DNA of 64,000 nt from the NCBI RefSeq assembly GCF_000814325.1, contig NZ_JPHF01000002.1, forward strand, positions 558,001 through 622,000, read 5' to 3'. Source of the DNA: Flavihumibacter sp. ZG627 (lineage in GTDB: Bacteria > Bacteroidota > Bacteroidia > Chitinophagales > Chitinophagaceae). Below the pieces are notes generated by a model. The model saw only the letters and a program-made list of their open reading frames with translations. It was not told where the DNA came from and made no database searches. This document shows, one piece after another, positions 51,699 to 59,685 of this stretch. Every line of letters starts with the position of its first letter. Within the stretch, counting starts at the first letter, position 1. The translations under genes and the position numbers were made by a program.

Positions 51699-52099
51699 CA
51701 TACATACTGCACATTCATCTCCAGTTCAGGAGACAAACTTCTCGCAACCGGGCATGTATTTCCCACCCTTTCCAATATGGTCTTGTCTTTTTCACTAAGG
51801 TTTAACGTTTTAGGAAAACGGATCATGACATCCACTTTGCCCACACGCCTGGGATCGCTAAGCATATATTTTTGTATGTCGATAGTTGTGCCCGCCAGGT
51901 CAATTTCCATATCCTGGGCCTTGATACCCATGGTGGTTACAACACAGGTGCCAAGAGCCAGGCAAAGCATATCAGTTGGAGAAAACCTTTCACCTTTCCC
52001 ACGGTTATCTGTAGGTGCATCTGTTTCGATTACTGATCCACTCTGGGTATGAATTGCTCTGCAACGGAGATTGCCTTCGTAAACAACGGATGCTGTCAT
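51692..52099 (-). CDS. OsmC family peroxiredoxin-like protein
   Basis: A 135-residue OsmC/Ohr-type protein. The first cysteine is in SPTDMLCLALGTCVVTTMGI (helix cysteine) and the second in VGNTCPVARSLSPELEM; such cysteine pairs reduce organic hydroperoxides. The N-terminus has the family beta-hairpin (VVYEGNLRCRAIHTQSGS). It probably protects against hydroperoxides. The start ATG at 52099 is shared with a divergent gene start about 50 bp away. It ends within heptameric repeat element E. Confidence 0.88.
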   Translation of the reverse strand: MTASVVYEGNLRCRAIHTQSGSVIETDAPTDNRGKGERFSPTDMLCLALGTCVVTTMGIKAQDMEIDLAGTTIDIQKYMLSDPRRVGKVDVMIRFPKTLNLSEKDKTILERVGNTCPVARSLSPELEMNVQYVWQ

Positions 52100-52104
52100 G
52101 CTGT

Positions 52105-52112
52105 TATTTTTG
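52105..52112 (+). promoter_or_regulatory. Candidate -7 box for the exported protein gene
   Basis: TATTTTTG, 37 bases before the GTG start at 52150. It fits TAnnTTTG; no -33 TTTG at the normal distance is seen. Confidence 0.35.
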
Positions 52113-52149
52113 CATAAATTTACGCCAGCTGCTATCTAAAATCATTACC

Positions 52150-52953
52150 GTGAAAAAAATACTGTTATTGTCGCTCGGAATTATTCTTACAACACTTGCC
52201 TGGTCGCAAACGCAGCCGGCAGCAGGTAAGAAAGATAAAAAGGCTGAGAAGAAAGATCGTATAAATGCACTCCTTAAAATGGAAGAAGAGGGTGAGATGA
52301 TATTCAATAAGCATAATATTTTCGGAATCAAACTTAATACCGATGGATGGGGTATCTCCTTTGAGAAAGGAAAATTCCAGACTCCACGCAAAACGAGGTT
52401 ATTGCAATTTGAATTCAATGAAAAAAAGCACCCAAAGGAAGATAAAGATGCAGGCAGTATCGATCTGTTCACCGGTAATGTAAACCAGTTCATCTTCGGT
52501 AAAACGAATAACTTTTACCAGCTGAAGGGAGGATATGGACAACAATATCTTATTGGGGGAAAATCCAATAAGAATGGCGTGGCAGTAACGGCACTCTGGG
52601 CTGGTGGTGTTTCGCTTGGATTTGAAAAACCCTATTATGTAGATGTTGAAGACCTGGTAACACAGGAGCGCACACGTGTAAAATTTGAAGATGTGGAAGA
52701 CCTTTTTCAATACCAATACCTTGGTGCATCGGGTTTCACTGTGGGATGGGATGAGGTAGAGTTAAATCCGGGTGCACACCTCAAAACCGCACTGCGATTT
52801 GATTATGGCCGGTTTAATGAAGCTGTTGCTGCCATCGAAGCCGGTTTGAATATAGAGTTTTATTCCAGGGAAGTTGTACAGATGATACAGAATGACCCCA
52901 AAAGGATGTTTTTCAATGCATATGTAACAGTGCTGTTTGGTAAGCGGAAGTAA
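52150..52953 (+). CDS. Exported beta-rich protein of unknown function
   Basis: A protein of about 267 residues read from a GTG at 52150; the first residues form a signal peptide (KILLLSLGIILTTLAWSQ). A lysine-rich linker (GKKDKKAEKKDRINALLKME) is followed by alternating beta strands such as INFK-like IFGIKLNTDGWGISFEKGKF and GVAVTALWAGGVSLGFEKPY, ending in YVTVLFGKRK, consistent with a small outer-membrane beta-barrel. I know no name for it. The upstream ATG at 52015 lies within osmC and is rejected. Confidence 0.7.
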   Translation: MKKILLLSLGIILTTLAWSQTQPAAGKKDKKAEKKDRINALLKMEEEGEMIFNKHNIFGIKLNTDGWGISFEKGKFQTPRKTRLLQFEFNEKKHPKEDKDAGSIDLFTGNVNQFIFGKTNNFYQLKGGYGQQYLIGGKSNKNGVAVTALWAGGVSLGFEKPYYVDVEDLVTQERTRVKFEDVEDLFQYQYLGASGFTVGWDEVELNPGAHLKTALRFDYGRFNEAVAAIEAGLNIEFYSREVVQMIQNDPKRMFFNAYVTVLFGKRK

Positions 52954-52963
52954 TGTAATTTTG
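52936..52963 (+). promoter_or_regulatory. Candidate promoter of lipA
   Basis: TTTG at 52936-52939 and TAATTTTG at 52956-52963 with a 16-base spacer, overlapping the end of the upstream gene. The -7 box ends only 6 bases before the lipA ATG, so an mRNA from here would have almost no leader. Confidence 0.45.
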
Positions 52964-52969
52964 TAGATT

Positions 52970-53905
52970 ATGCAGGAATTACCAGTAGTATCAGCAATCA
53001 GAGAGTCAGAATCCAAGATACAGAAACCCAATTGGTTACGTGTTAAACTGCCTATCGGCGAAAGTTATAAGCATGTTCGGGGTTTGGTTGACACACATAA
53101 GCTACACACCATCTGTGAAAGTGGAAACTGCCCAAATATGGGTGAATGCTGGGGGGAAGGAACCGCCACATTCATGATTCTTGGAAATACATGCACCCGA
53201 AGCTGTGGTTTCTGTGCCGTTGCCACCGGCAGGCCTGACCCGGTAGATTGGGATGAACCCCAACGTGTTGCCGAAGCTATCTATCTAATGAAAGTGAAAC
53301 ATGCTGTCCTAACTTCTGTTGACAGGGATGAATTAAAAGATGGTGGCTCTACCATCTGGTACAACACTATAAAAGCCGTTAAACAATTAAATCCTGATAC
53401 TACCCTTGAAACATTAATCCCGGATTTCAGGGGATTTAAAGATCAGATCCAACGGGTTATTGATGCTGCCCCGGAAGTTGTTTCTCACAATATCGAAACA
53501 GTGGAAACGCTTACCAGAAGAGTTAGGATCCAGGCAAAATACTGGCGCAGCATGGATGTACTGAGAACTCTTAAAGAAGGTGGAATGAGGGTCAAGAGTG
53601 GTATTATGCTGGGGCTGGGGGAGAAGAAAGAAGAAGTTATTCAAACATTGCATGATCTTTATGATAACGGTGTAGATGTAGTTACTATTGGTCAATATTT
53701 ACAGCCAACAAAAAGGCATCTTCCGGTAGACCGCTTTGTTCATCCCGATGAATTTGCAGAGTATCGTGAAATTGGTTATGAGATCGGACTTGATTATGTT
53801 GAGAGCGGTCCGCTGGTAAGATCTTCCTACCACAGTGAGCGTCATGTTATTCCTGGCTTTGGCAGGGAAAAATGGAAGCAGGAAAAGGAAGGCAATAGGC
53901 AATAA
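52970..53905 (+). CDS. lipA: Lipoyl synthase
   Basis: A 311-residue radical SAM enzyme inserting sulfur into octanoyl groups. The auxiliary cluster motif is C49-x4-C54-x5-C60 ([12 protein letters not shown]) and the radical SAM cluster is C75-x3-C79-x2-C82 (CTRSCGFC). The conserved C-terminal serine motif is in VRSSYHSE. The last residues G-N-R-Q and the stop are encoded by heptameric repeat units (GGCAATA), so its C-terminus seems to be shaped by the repeat. Confidence 0.97.
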   Translation: MQELPVVSAIRESESKIQKPNWLRVKLPIGESYKHVRGLVDTHKLHTICESGNCPNMGECWGEGTATFMILGNTCTRSCGFCAVATGRPDPVDWDEPQRVAEAIYLMKVKHAVLTSVDRDELKDGGSTIWYNTIKAVKQLNPDTTLETLIPDFRGFKDQIQRVIDAAPEVVSHNIETVETLTRRVRIQAKYWRSMDVLRTLKEGGMRVKSGIMLGLGEKKEEVIQTLHDLYDNGVDVVTIGQYLQPTKRHLPVDRFVHPDEFAEYREIGYEIGLDYVESGPLVRSSYHSERHVIPGFGREKWKQEKEGNRQ

Positions 53906-54020
53906 AGAATAGAAAGAATTAAAAAAGCTACCGAAATACGGTAGCTTATATTTTTATAATCATTGCTAATTAAACGCTTCATCTATTGACTATTGCCTAT
54001 TCCCTATTCCCTTACTCCCC
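53888..54020. repeat. Heptameric inverted repeat element D
   Basis: From 53888 units GAAGGCA, ATAGGCA, ATAAAGA, ATAGAAA, GAATTAA run in 7-nt phase through a central hairpin (53925-53947), and the same phase leads to TTGACTA, TTGCCTA, TTCCCTA, TTCCCTT, ACTCCCC, ending at 54020. Right-arm units are reverse complements of the left-arm GGCAATA type. The repeat fills the whole gap between convergent lipA and the ROK gene, and encodes the last lipA codons. Confidence 0.8.
53925..53957 (+). terminator. Terminator of lipA within repeat D
   Basis: Perfect 9-bp stem AAGCTACCG / CGGTAGCTT (53925-53933 with 53939-53947), loop AAATA, then ATATTTTTAT. It is preceded by a run of A, so it can act in both directions. 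Confidence 0.85.
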
Positions 54021-55010
54021 TCACAAAGAAGCATGGCTCTGCTTCATTTCCCAAACGAGAGCACTGGCACCGAGAATGGCAGCATCAGCTTCATGAAGAT
54101 CGCTCTTGATTACTTTTACCTTATTCTTGAAAATCGGCAGCAGGTTTCTTTCCATATGTTCAATGGTAGGATCAAAGATCAGCTTCCCAGCTTTGATAAG
54201 TCCGCCAAATAATATGATTGCCTCAGGTGATGAGAACATAACAAAATTTGCAAGGGATTCACCCAAAATCTGGCCGGTGAATCGATATACTTCCTGTGAA
54301 ATTTCATCTCCCTGCATGGCACAATCGAAAATCTGCTTACTGGTAAGATCTTCCAATGCATACTTCCTTAGCAAACTTGGCGTATCAGGTTTGGAGGCCA
54401 GCATTTCTTTTGCCGTCAATACAACCCCGGTTGCAGACGCGTAGGCTTCCAATGAGCCATAAAGCTCCGTGGACCAGTGTTTCCGTCCACCCGGACGAAT
54501 AATAGTATGTCCCAGTTCACCAGCAAAACCATCATGACCATAGATCAGTTGTCCATTGGCAACGATTCCACTTCCTACTCCTGTACCAAGTGTGATGGTA
54601 ATAAAATCACGCATCCCCTTAGCAGCACCATACTGCATCTCTCCAACTGCGGCAGCATTGGCATCATTTGTTAGTGCTGTTGGCAGATTCATCTTTTCTG
54701 AAACCATATCGGCCAGGGGAACCACACCTTCCCAACGAAGGTTTGGCGCATACTCAATTGTTCCCGTGTAGTAGTTACCGTTAGGTGCCCCAATTCCTAT
54801 TCCTTTAATAACTTCAGGACCACCCACCTTATCTGTCATCAGTGTTAGACGAACACATAAGGCATCCACAAAGTCTTGAGGTGTTTCATATTCTGGTGTA
54901 CTCAACTGCTCATATTGTAATACTTCACCCCGGCGGTTAACTATGCCGCACTTGGTATTTGTACCACCAATATCTACGCCTATCGCATATTCAAGAGGAA
55001 TCTTGCTCAT
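54021..55010 (-). CDS. ROK family sugar kinase (glucokinase-like)
   Basis: A 329-residue sugar kinase. AIGVDIGGTNTKCGIV is the ATP phosphate-1 loop and ITLGTGVGSGIVANGQL the phosphate-2 segment; the catalytic aspartate is in LTNDANAAAVGEM. ROK members usually carry the zinc motif C-x-C-G-x-x-G-C-L-E after GH; here the segment reads GHTIIRPGGRKHWSTELYGS and lacks all cysteines, with only the GH histidine kept. Glucose is the likely substrate given the neighbouring FHS transporter and glycogen genes. It ends at repeat D. Confidence 0.86.
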   Translation of the reverse strand: MSKIPLEYAIGVDIGGTNTKCGIVNRRGEVLQYEQLSTPEYETPQDFVDALCVRLTLMTDKVGGPEVIKGIGIGAPNGNYYTGTIEYAPNLRWEGVVPLADMVSEKMNLPTALTNDANAAAVGEMQYGAAKGMRDFITITLGTGVGSGIVANGQLIYGHDGFAGELGHTIIRPGGRKHWSTELYGSLEAYASATGVVLTAKEMLASKPDTPSLLRKYALEDLTSKQIFDCAMQGDEISQEVYRFTGQILGESLANFVMFSSPEAIILFGGLIKAGKLIFDPTIEHMERNLLPIFKNKVKVIKSDLHEADAAILGASALVWEMKQSHASL

Positions 55011-55031
55011 GATTATAAAATGAAAATTATT

Positions 55032-56639
55032 TTAATGTCCGCCACCTACCTGGCTATCGAAATCTAATCCCTGTGTTTTCAATACACTTCTCTGCTTGAT
55101 GGCAAGATAAGCCAGGAAAGCGAAACAGGCTGCTGCTACGAGGTATGAGTACTGCATGCCAATGGCATCCATATCCCCAACAGCACCTTGTAAAGGAGGA
55201 ATAACAGCACCTCCTAAGATCATCATGATAAGGAATGCAGAACCCTGGCTGGTATATTTCCCTAAGCCGGCTACGCTTAACGCAAAAATGCTTGGCCACA
55301 TTACAGAACAACAAAGTCCGCCTGCCATAAAAGCATATACAGAAACAATACCCTTGGTGAAAACTCCTATGAGCATGGCAACTGTACCAAGAGTAGCAAC
55401 GGTAAGCAGCGTCTTCACAGGTTTTTCCTGGCCATAGAAGAATGCAATGATCATCAATATCACCACAAATGAATAAGCGTAGAGATCAGAAACATCATTA
55501 CCCTTAAGATAGTTGGCAAAAAGAACCACTGCAAATGCAATGAAAGGAACCACAATGGTGGCAATTCGTTTACCCATCGTTGATAGGTTGAAAACGCCAA
55601 TTGCACCAGTCCACCTTCCGATCATAAGACTTCCCCAGTATAGGGAGATATAATGGGATATCTCACTTTCATCAAGTCCGGCCTCAGTCAGATATCCTGG
55701 TGTTTTGAGTAAGGCACCGAAATTATTATCGATTGTAACTTCAACACCTACATAAACAAAAATCCCAAGCATACCATATATAAGCTGTTGGTAACGCATG
55801 GCACCCCATCCTTCACTATTTCGGGTTGCCGAAGCATTTGACCAGAATAATATGGTCACTACTGAAACAAGAACTAACAGCAGGAGAGGGAGTTTGGCGA
55901 TATCTGTGAATTGTCCAATAAGTATAATTGCTAAAATCACACCGGTCATTAATAAGAGGCTGCCGGCAGCTTTATTGGCTTTTTCAAATCTTTCATCATT
56001 CTTTCCCTCAGGAAGTTTTGAGAAGGCAAAAAACAGAGCCACAGCAGCGAATACCCCGGCAACGATGAGATAAAGGGTATTGATATTCGTTATGGTAACT
56101 TCAGCCACTTCTGCGCCTACGCTGCCAAAGAGGAAGAAACTCACAATGATGGGACCAAGCGTTGTTCCCAGGGAATTTACGCCACCCGCAAGATTTAAAC
56201 GGTGTGAGCCTGTTGCAGGATCACCAAGCGCAATGGCAAATGGCTGTGCTGATGTCTGCTGTAGTGAGAAACCTAACGCCACTACGAAAAGTGATCCCAG
56301 CAGGGCGGGGAAAGAGTTCGCATTGGCAGAGGGGATGATCAATAATGCACCTGCAACAGAGATCCAGAGTCCATAGATGATACCTTTCTTATAACCGATC
56401 TTATTCAGGATATCATACCCGAATACATTGGAAACAATAAATAATAACAATGATCCGATGAAATAAGCACCATAAAATGCAGAACCTATAAGCTGGCTCT
56501 GAAATTGGTTAAGGCTGAAATGTGTCTTACAAAAAGGGATCAGAATACTATTGGAGGCGGCTATAAAGCCCCAGAAGAAAAATACAATAACAAGTGTGGC
56601 AAGAGCTCCGGTGTTGGTTGGTTGTTTAGTTTGCGACAT
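55032..56639 (-). CDS. FHS-family sugar MFS transporter (FucP/GluP-like)
   Basis: A 535-residue permease with 12-14 helices. VIVFFFWGFIAASNSILIPF is the family's first helix, and GFSLQQTSAQPFAIALGDPA with LAGGVNSLGTTLGPIIVSFF is the FucP/glucose-galactose transporter signature. It would import glucose, galactose or a related hexose with H+ or Na+. ATG at 56639 is taken. It is read just before the ROK kinase gene on the same strand (21 bp apart), so uptake and phosphorylation are coupled. A palindrome stands upstream (56661-56681). Confidence 0.92.
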   Translation of the reverse strand: MSQTKQPTNTGALATLVIVFFFWGFIAASNSILIPFCKTHFSLNQFQSQLIGSAFYGAYFIGSLLLFIVSNVFGYDILNKIGYKKGIIYGLWISVAGALLIIPSANANSFPALLGSLFVVALGFSLQQTSAQPFAIALGDPATGSHRLNLAGGVNSLGTTLGPIIVSFFLFGSVGAEVAEVTITNINTLYLIVAGVFAAVALFFAFSKLPEGKNDERFEKANKAAGSLLLMTGVILAIILIGQFTDIAKLPLLLLVLVSVVTILFWSNASATRNSEGWGAMRYQQLIYGMLGIFVYVGVEVTIDNNFGALLKTPGYLTEAGLDESEISHYISLYWGSLMIGRWTGAIGVFNLSTMGKRIATIVVPFIAFAVVLFANYLKGNDVSDLYAYSFVVILMIIAFFYGQEKPVKTLLTVATLGTVAMLIGVFTKGIVSVYAFMAGGLCCSVMWPSIFALSVAGLGKYTSQGSAFLIMMILGGAVIPPLQGAVGDMDAIGMQYSYLVAAACFAFLAYLAIKQRSVLKTQGLDFDSQVGGGH

Positions 56640-56660
56640 AAGCAATCAGAGTTTTTAGTC

Positions 56661-56681
56661 GCCGAATGGTAGTCATTCGGC
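56661..56681. promoter_or_regulatory. Palindrome between the sugar transporter and glgA
   Basis: GCCGAATG (56661-56668) and CATTCGGC (56674-56681) are perfect inverted 8-mers with a 5-base spacer, 21 bp before the transporter ATG in the divergent region. It could be an operator for a sugar-responsive regulator, or a leader hairpin. Confidence 0.5.
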
Positions 56682-56788
56682 CGTTCGCTTGAAGAGTGAA
56701 AATAGGAAGAATTTTATTTGATTTAAATTTTTTAGTGCGTAAGGCCCCGCTACGTATTTTCTTATTATATTCATCTGCAATTATTTCT

Positions 56789-58207
56789 ATGGAAATTTTA
56801 CATGTTTCTGCTGAATGTTATCCCGTTGCCAAAGCTGGGGGACTGGGGGATGTTGTAGGTGCACTACCTAAATATCTGAATGCTGCCGGCCATATCGCCA
56901 AAGTGGTGATGCCCATGTACAGAACTAAATTTCTGTATGAGAATAAATGGGAAGTTGTACATAAAGGCAGTTCCTACCTCGGTAATACCTGGTTCGATTA
57001 CACCGTTATTAAAGAAGCTACCAATAAACTCGGCTTTGACCTATACCTGGTTGACATAAACGGACTGCTCGACAGAGAAAAGATCTATTCTTACGATGAT
57101 GACACCGAAAGGTTCACTTCATTCCAGATTGCGGTAGTCGACTGGGTTAGCCATTGGGTAGATAAACCCGATCTTATCCACGTACACGATCATCATACCG
57201 CCCTTATTCCATTTATGCTGAAGCACTGCTACCAGTACCAGCATATGGAAAATATACCTACGGTTCTAACCATTCATAATGCCCAGTACCAGGGATGGAT
57301 GGGCTGGGATAAAGCAGATTATATACCGCATTGGGATGGGTGGAGATGGGGCGTGCTGGACTGGAACAGGATGATCAACCCGCTGGCGGCAGGCATTCGC
57401 AGTGCCTGGAAAGTGACAACGGTAAGCTGGAGTTACCTTCACGAGATGCGCCAGGAAAGCAATGGACTGGAAGCGCTATTTGAATATGAAAGGGGTAAAT
57501 GCGTGGGTATACTAAACGGCATAGATGTGGATGTGTGGAACCCGGAAACTGATTCCTACCTCGATGACCATTATTCCATTGAGACACTGGCAAAAGGGAA
57601 ACGTGCCAATAAAGAAAAACTCTGCCAGGAGTTTAACCTCAATCCCGATAAACCATTATTTGTATTCATAGGCCGCCTGGTTGGAGAAAAGGCTGCCGAC
57701 GTATTGCCGGGAGCCATTGGTGATTCGCTACATTATATGGACCAAAGAATGAATTTCCTGATCCTGGGAAGCGGCGAACCTGAAGTTGAAGCCCAGCTGA
57801 GTGATATGCGCGGATATTGGATGGGATATTACAATTCTAAAATCGGCTATAACGAGAAACTAAGTCACCAGATGTATGCAGGAGCTGATTTTCTCCTTAT
57901 GCCCAGCAGGGTTGAACCCTGTGGACTTAACCAGCTTTATGCCATGCGATATGGTACTGTACCTGTAGTACGTAGAACCGGCGGATTGCGTGATACGGTA
58001 ATAGATTATGGAGAGCCGGATGGTTATGGTGTATCTTTCAACCATGCCACTGTGGGTGATATCACTAATGCCGTGTATCGTTCTTTGGTTCTATATGAAG
58101 ACCAGATGCGTTTTGATAATATCCGCCGACAACTTATGGAGAAAGATTTCAGTTGGGATATAAGTGCACAGCAATACATTGATCTTTATAAATCTTTATT
58201 AACTTAA
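56789..58207 (+). CDS. glgA: Glycogen synthase (GT5)
   Basis: A 472-residue starch/glycogen synthase. MEILHVSAECYPVAKAGGLG with GDVVGALPKYL is the ADP-glucose-binding N-terminal motif K-x-G-G-L; VHVHDHHTALIPFML-like stretches (LIHVHDHHTALIPFM) follow; MPSRVEPCGLNQLYAMRYGT with VVRRTGGLRDTVIDYGE is the donor-site end. ATG at 56789 is used; the open frame reaches back to 56696 without homology. It elongates alpha-1,4-glucan from ADP-glucose. glgC follows 23 bp later, evidently in one operon. Confidence 0.95.
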   Translation: MEILHVSAECYPVAKAGGLGDVVGALPKYLNAAGHIAKVVMPMYRTKFLYENKWEVVHKGSSYLGNTWFDYTVIKEATNKLGFDLYLVDINGLLDREKIYSYDDDTERFTSFQIAVVDWVSHWVDKPDLIHVHDHHTALIPFMLKHCYQYQHMENIPTVLTIHNAQYQGWMGWDKADYIPHWDGWRWGVLDWNRMINPLAAGIRSAWKVTTVSWSYLHEMRQESNGLEALFEYERGKCVGILNGIDVDVWNPETDSYLDDHYSIETLAKGKRANKEKLCQEFNLNPDKPLFVFIGRLVGEKAADVLPGAIGDSLHYMDQRMNFLILGSGEPEVEAQLSDMRGYWMGYYNSKIGYNEKLSHQMYAGADFLLMPSRVEPCGLNQLYAMRYGTVPVVRRTGGLRDTVIDYGEPDGYGVSFNHATVGDITNAVYRSLVLYEDQMRFDNIRRQLMEKDFSWDISAQQYIDLYKSLLT

Positions 58208-58230
58208 TAACCATTCATAAAAGCCACGAT

Positions 58231-59508
58231 ATGTCAATAAGCAAAGAGATGCTTGCAGTGATCCTTGGAGGAGGTGCCGGTTCCAGACTTTATCCCCTTA
58301 CAGCAAGCAGAAGCAAACCCGCTGTACCAATTGCCGGTAAATACCGACTGGTTGATATTCCCATTTCAAATTGTATGAACTCCAGCATCAACAGGATGTT
58401 CGTACTTACACAGTTCAACTCTGCTTCACTTAACCGGCATATCAAGAACACCTACCATTTCAGCAATTTCAGTTCCGCATTTGTTGACATCCTTGCTGCA
58501 GAACAAACCCCGGATAATCCAACCTGGTTCCAGGGAACAGCCGATGCGGTAAGGCAGAGTCTTCGACATATCAACCCTTTCGAAAGTGAATATGTACTGA
58601 TACTTTCCGGTGACCAGCTTTACCAGATGGACTTTAGTGAAATGCTTGACAACCATAAAAAACATGGAGCCGATATTTCTATTGCAACTATCCCTGTTGG
58701 TGATCGCGAGGCCCCGGAATTTGGAATCCTTAAAAGCGATGGTATATACATTACATCTTTTATTGAGAAGCCAAAGAAGGAAGTACTTCCCGACTGGGTT
58801 AGTGATACCGGTGACCACATGAAAACCCAGGGCCGCAACTATCTTGCTTCCATGGGTATTTATATCTTCAACAGGAAACTTCTCTTTGATCTCCTCGAGA
58901 ATGAAAAGAAAGACGCCACTGACTTTGGTAAGGAGATCATCCCTGAATCTATTGACAAGTACAAAGTATGCAGTTACCAGTATGAAGGTTACTGGACTGA
59001 TATCGGGAACATCTATTCCTTTTTTGAGGCCAACCTCGGACTCACCCAGGATATTCCGGAATTCAACCTCTTCGATAACAAAAACGCCATCTATACTCGT
59101 GCGCGGATGCTGCCTCCGGCTAAGATTAGCGGTTCAACACTTGAGAAAACAGTAATTGCTGAAGGTTCAATAATTAATGCATCCCGTGTAGAGAACACCG
59201 TTGTTGGAATCCGGACCAGGATTGGCCATGGAACAACTGTTGTGAGTTCATACCTCATGGGTAATGACTATTTTGAGACCATCCCTGAAATGAACCAGGC
59301 TAAAGAAGCCGGAATTCCCATATTAGGAATTGGTGACCGATGCTATATTAAAAATGCTATCGTTGACAAGAACGTACGCATCGGCAATGATGTACGCATT
59401 AACGGTGGGCCTCACCTCGAAAACAGTGACCACCCACTTTATACTGTAAAAGATGGTATCGTTGTTGTGAAGAAAGGTGCGGTAATTCCGAATGGATTTG
59501 TTATATAA
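58231..59508 (+). CDS. glgC: Glucose-1-phosphate adenylyltransferase
   Basis: A 425-residue ADP-glucose pyrophosphorylase. The nucleotide-binding start AVILGGGAGSRLYPLTASRS with KPAVPIAGKYRLVDIPISNC is complete; ILSGDQLYQMDF holds the catalytic aspartate; FGILKSDGIYITSFIEKPK binds glucose-1-phosphate; a left-handed beta-helix (from about residue 300) ends the protein. It makes ADP-glucose for GlgA. A terminator follows within repeat element C. No branching enzyme or phosphorylase gene is in the window. Confidence 0.95.
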   Translation: MSISKEMLAVILGGGAGSRLYPLTASRSKPAVPIAGKYRLVDIPISNCMNSSINRMFVLTQFNSASLNRHIKNTYHFSNFSSAFVDILAAEQTPDNPTWFQGTADAVRQSLRHINPFESEYVLILSGDQLYQMDFSEMLDNHKKHGADISIATIPVGDREAPEFGILKSDGIYITSFIEKPKKEVLPDWVSDTGDHMKTQGRNYLASMGIYIFNRKLLFDLLENEKKDATDFGKEIIPESIDKYKVCSYQYEGYWTDIGNIYSFFEANLGLTQDIPEFNLFDNKNAIYTRARMLPPAKISGSTLEKTVIAEGSIINASRVENTVVGIRTRIGHGTTVVSSYLMGNDYFETIPEMNQAKEAGIPILGIGDRCYIKNAIVDKNVRIGNDVRINGGPHLENSDHPLYTVKDGIVVVKKGAVIPNGFVI

Positions 59509-59627
59509 AGGCAACTGGCAATAGTGAACAGGCAATTGGCAAAAGATAATAAAAAGCTATCGGTACTAACCGGTAGCTTTTCTTTTAAATCTTACCTCTT
59601 AAATCTTACCTCTTACCTCTTACCTGT
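59509..59627. repeat. Heptameric repeat element C (composite)
   Basis: Directly after the glgC stop: AGGCAAC, TGGCAAT, AGTGAAC, AGGCAAT, TGGCAAA, AGATAAT, then the hairpin, then TAAATCT, TACCTCT, TAAATCT, TACCTCT, TACCTCT, TACCTGT, all in 7-nt phase. Left arm units are of the GGCAAT kind, as in D; right arm units are of the CTTACCT kind, as in A and B. The right end shares ACCTGTCATAG with the edge of element A. Confidence 0.82.
59552..59586 (+). terminator. Terminator of glgC within repeat C
   Basis: AAAAGCTATCGGT pairs with ACCGGTAGCTTTT (59552-59564 with 59569-59581) over 13 positions with one wobble, loop ACTA, followed by CTTTT. The arms resemble the lipA terminator at 53925-53947 (AAGCTACCG / CGGTAGCTT). 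Confidence 0.9.
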
Positions 59628-59685
59628 CATAGTTTCCCCTTATCTTAGCTTCTGTGTATTTCCTACACATTAAATAACGATTGCT

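Noticed and set aside
52015-52149. N-terminal extension of the exported protein into osmC
   Set aside because: It runs antisense through osmC and precedes a good signal peptide starting at GTG 52150.
56696-56788. N-terminal extension of glgA
   Set aside because: The family begins with MEILHVSAECYPVAKAGG; the extension is basic/hydrophobic and unrelated.
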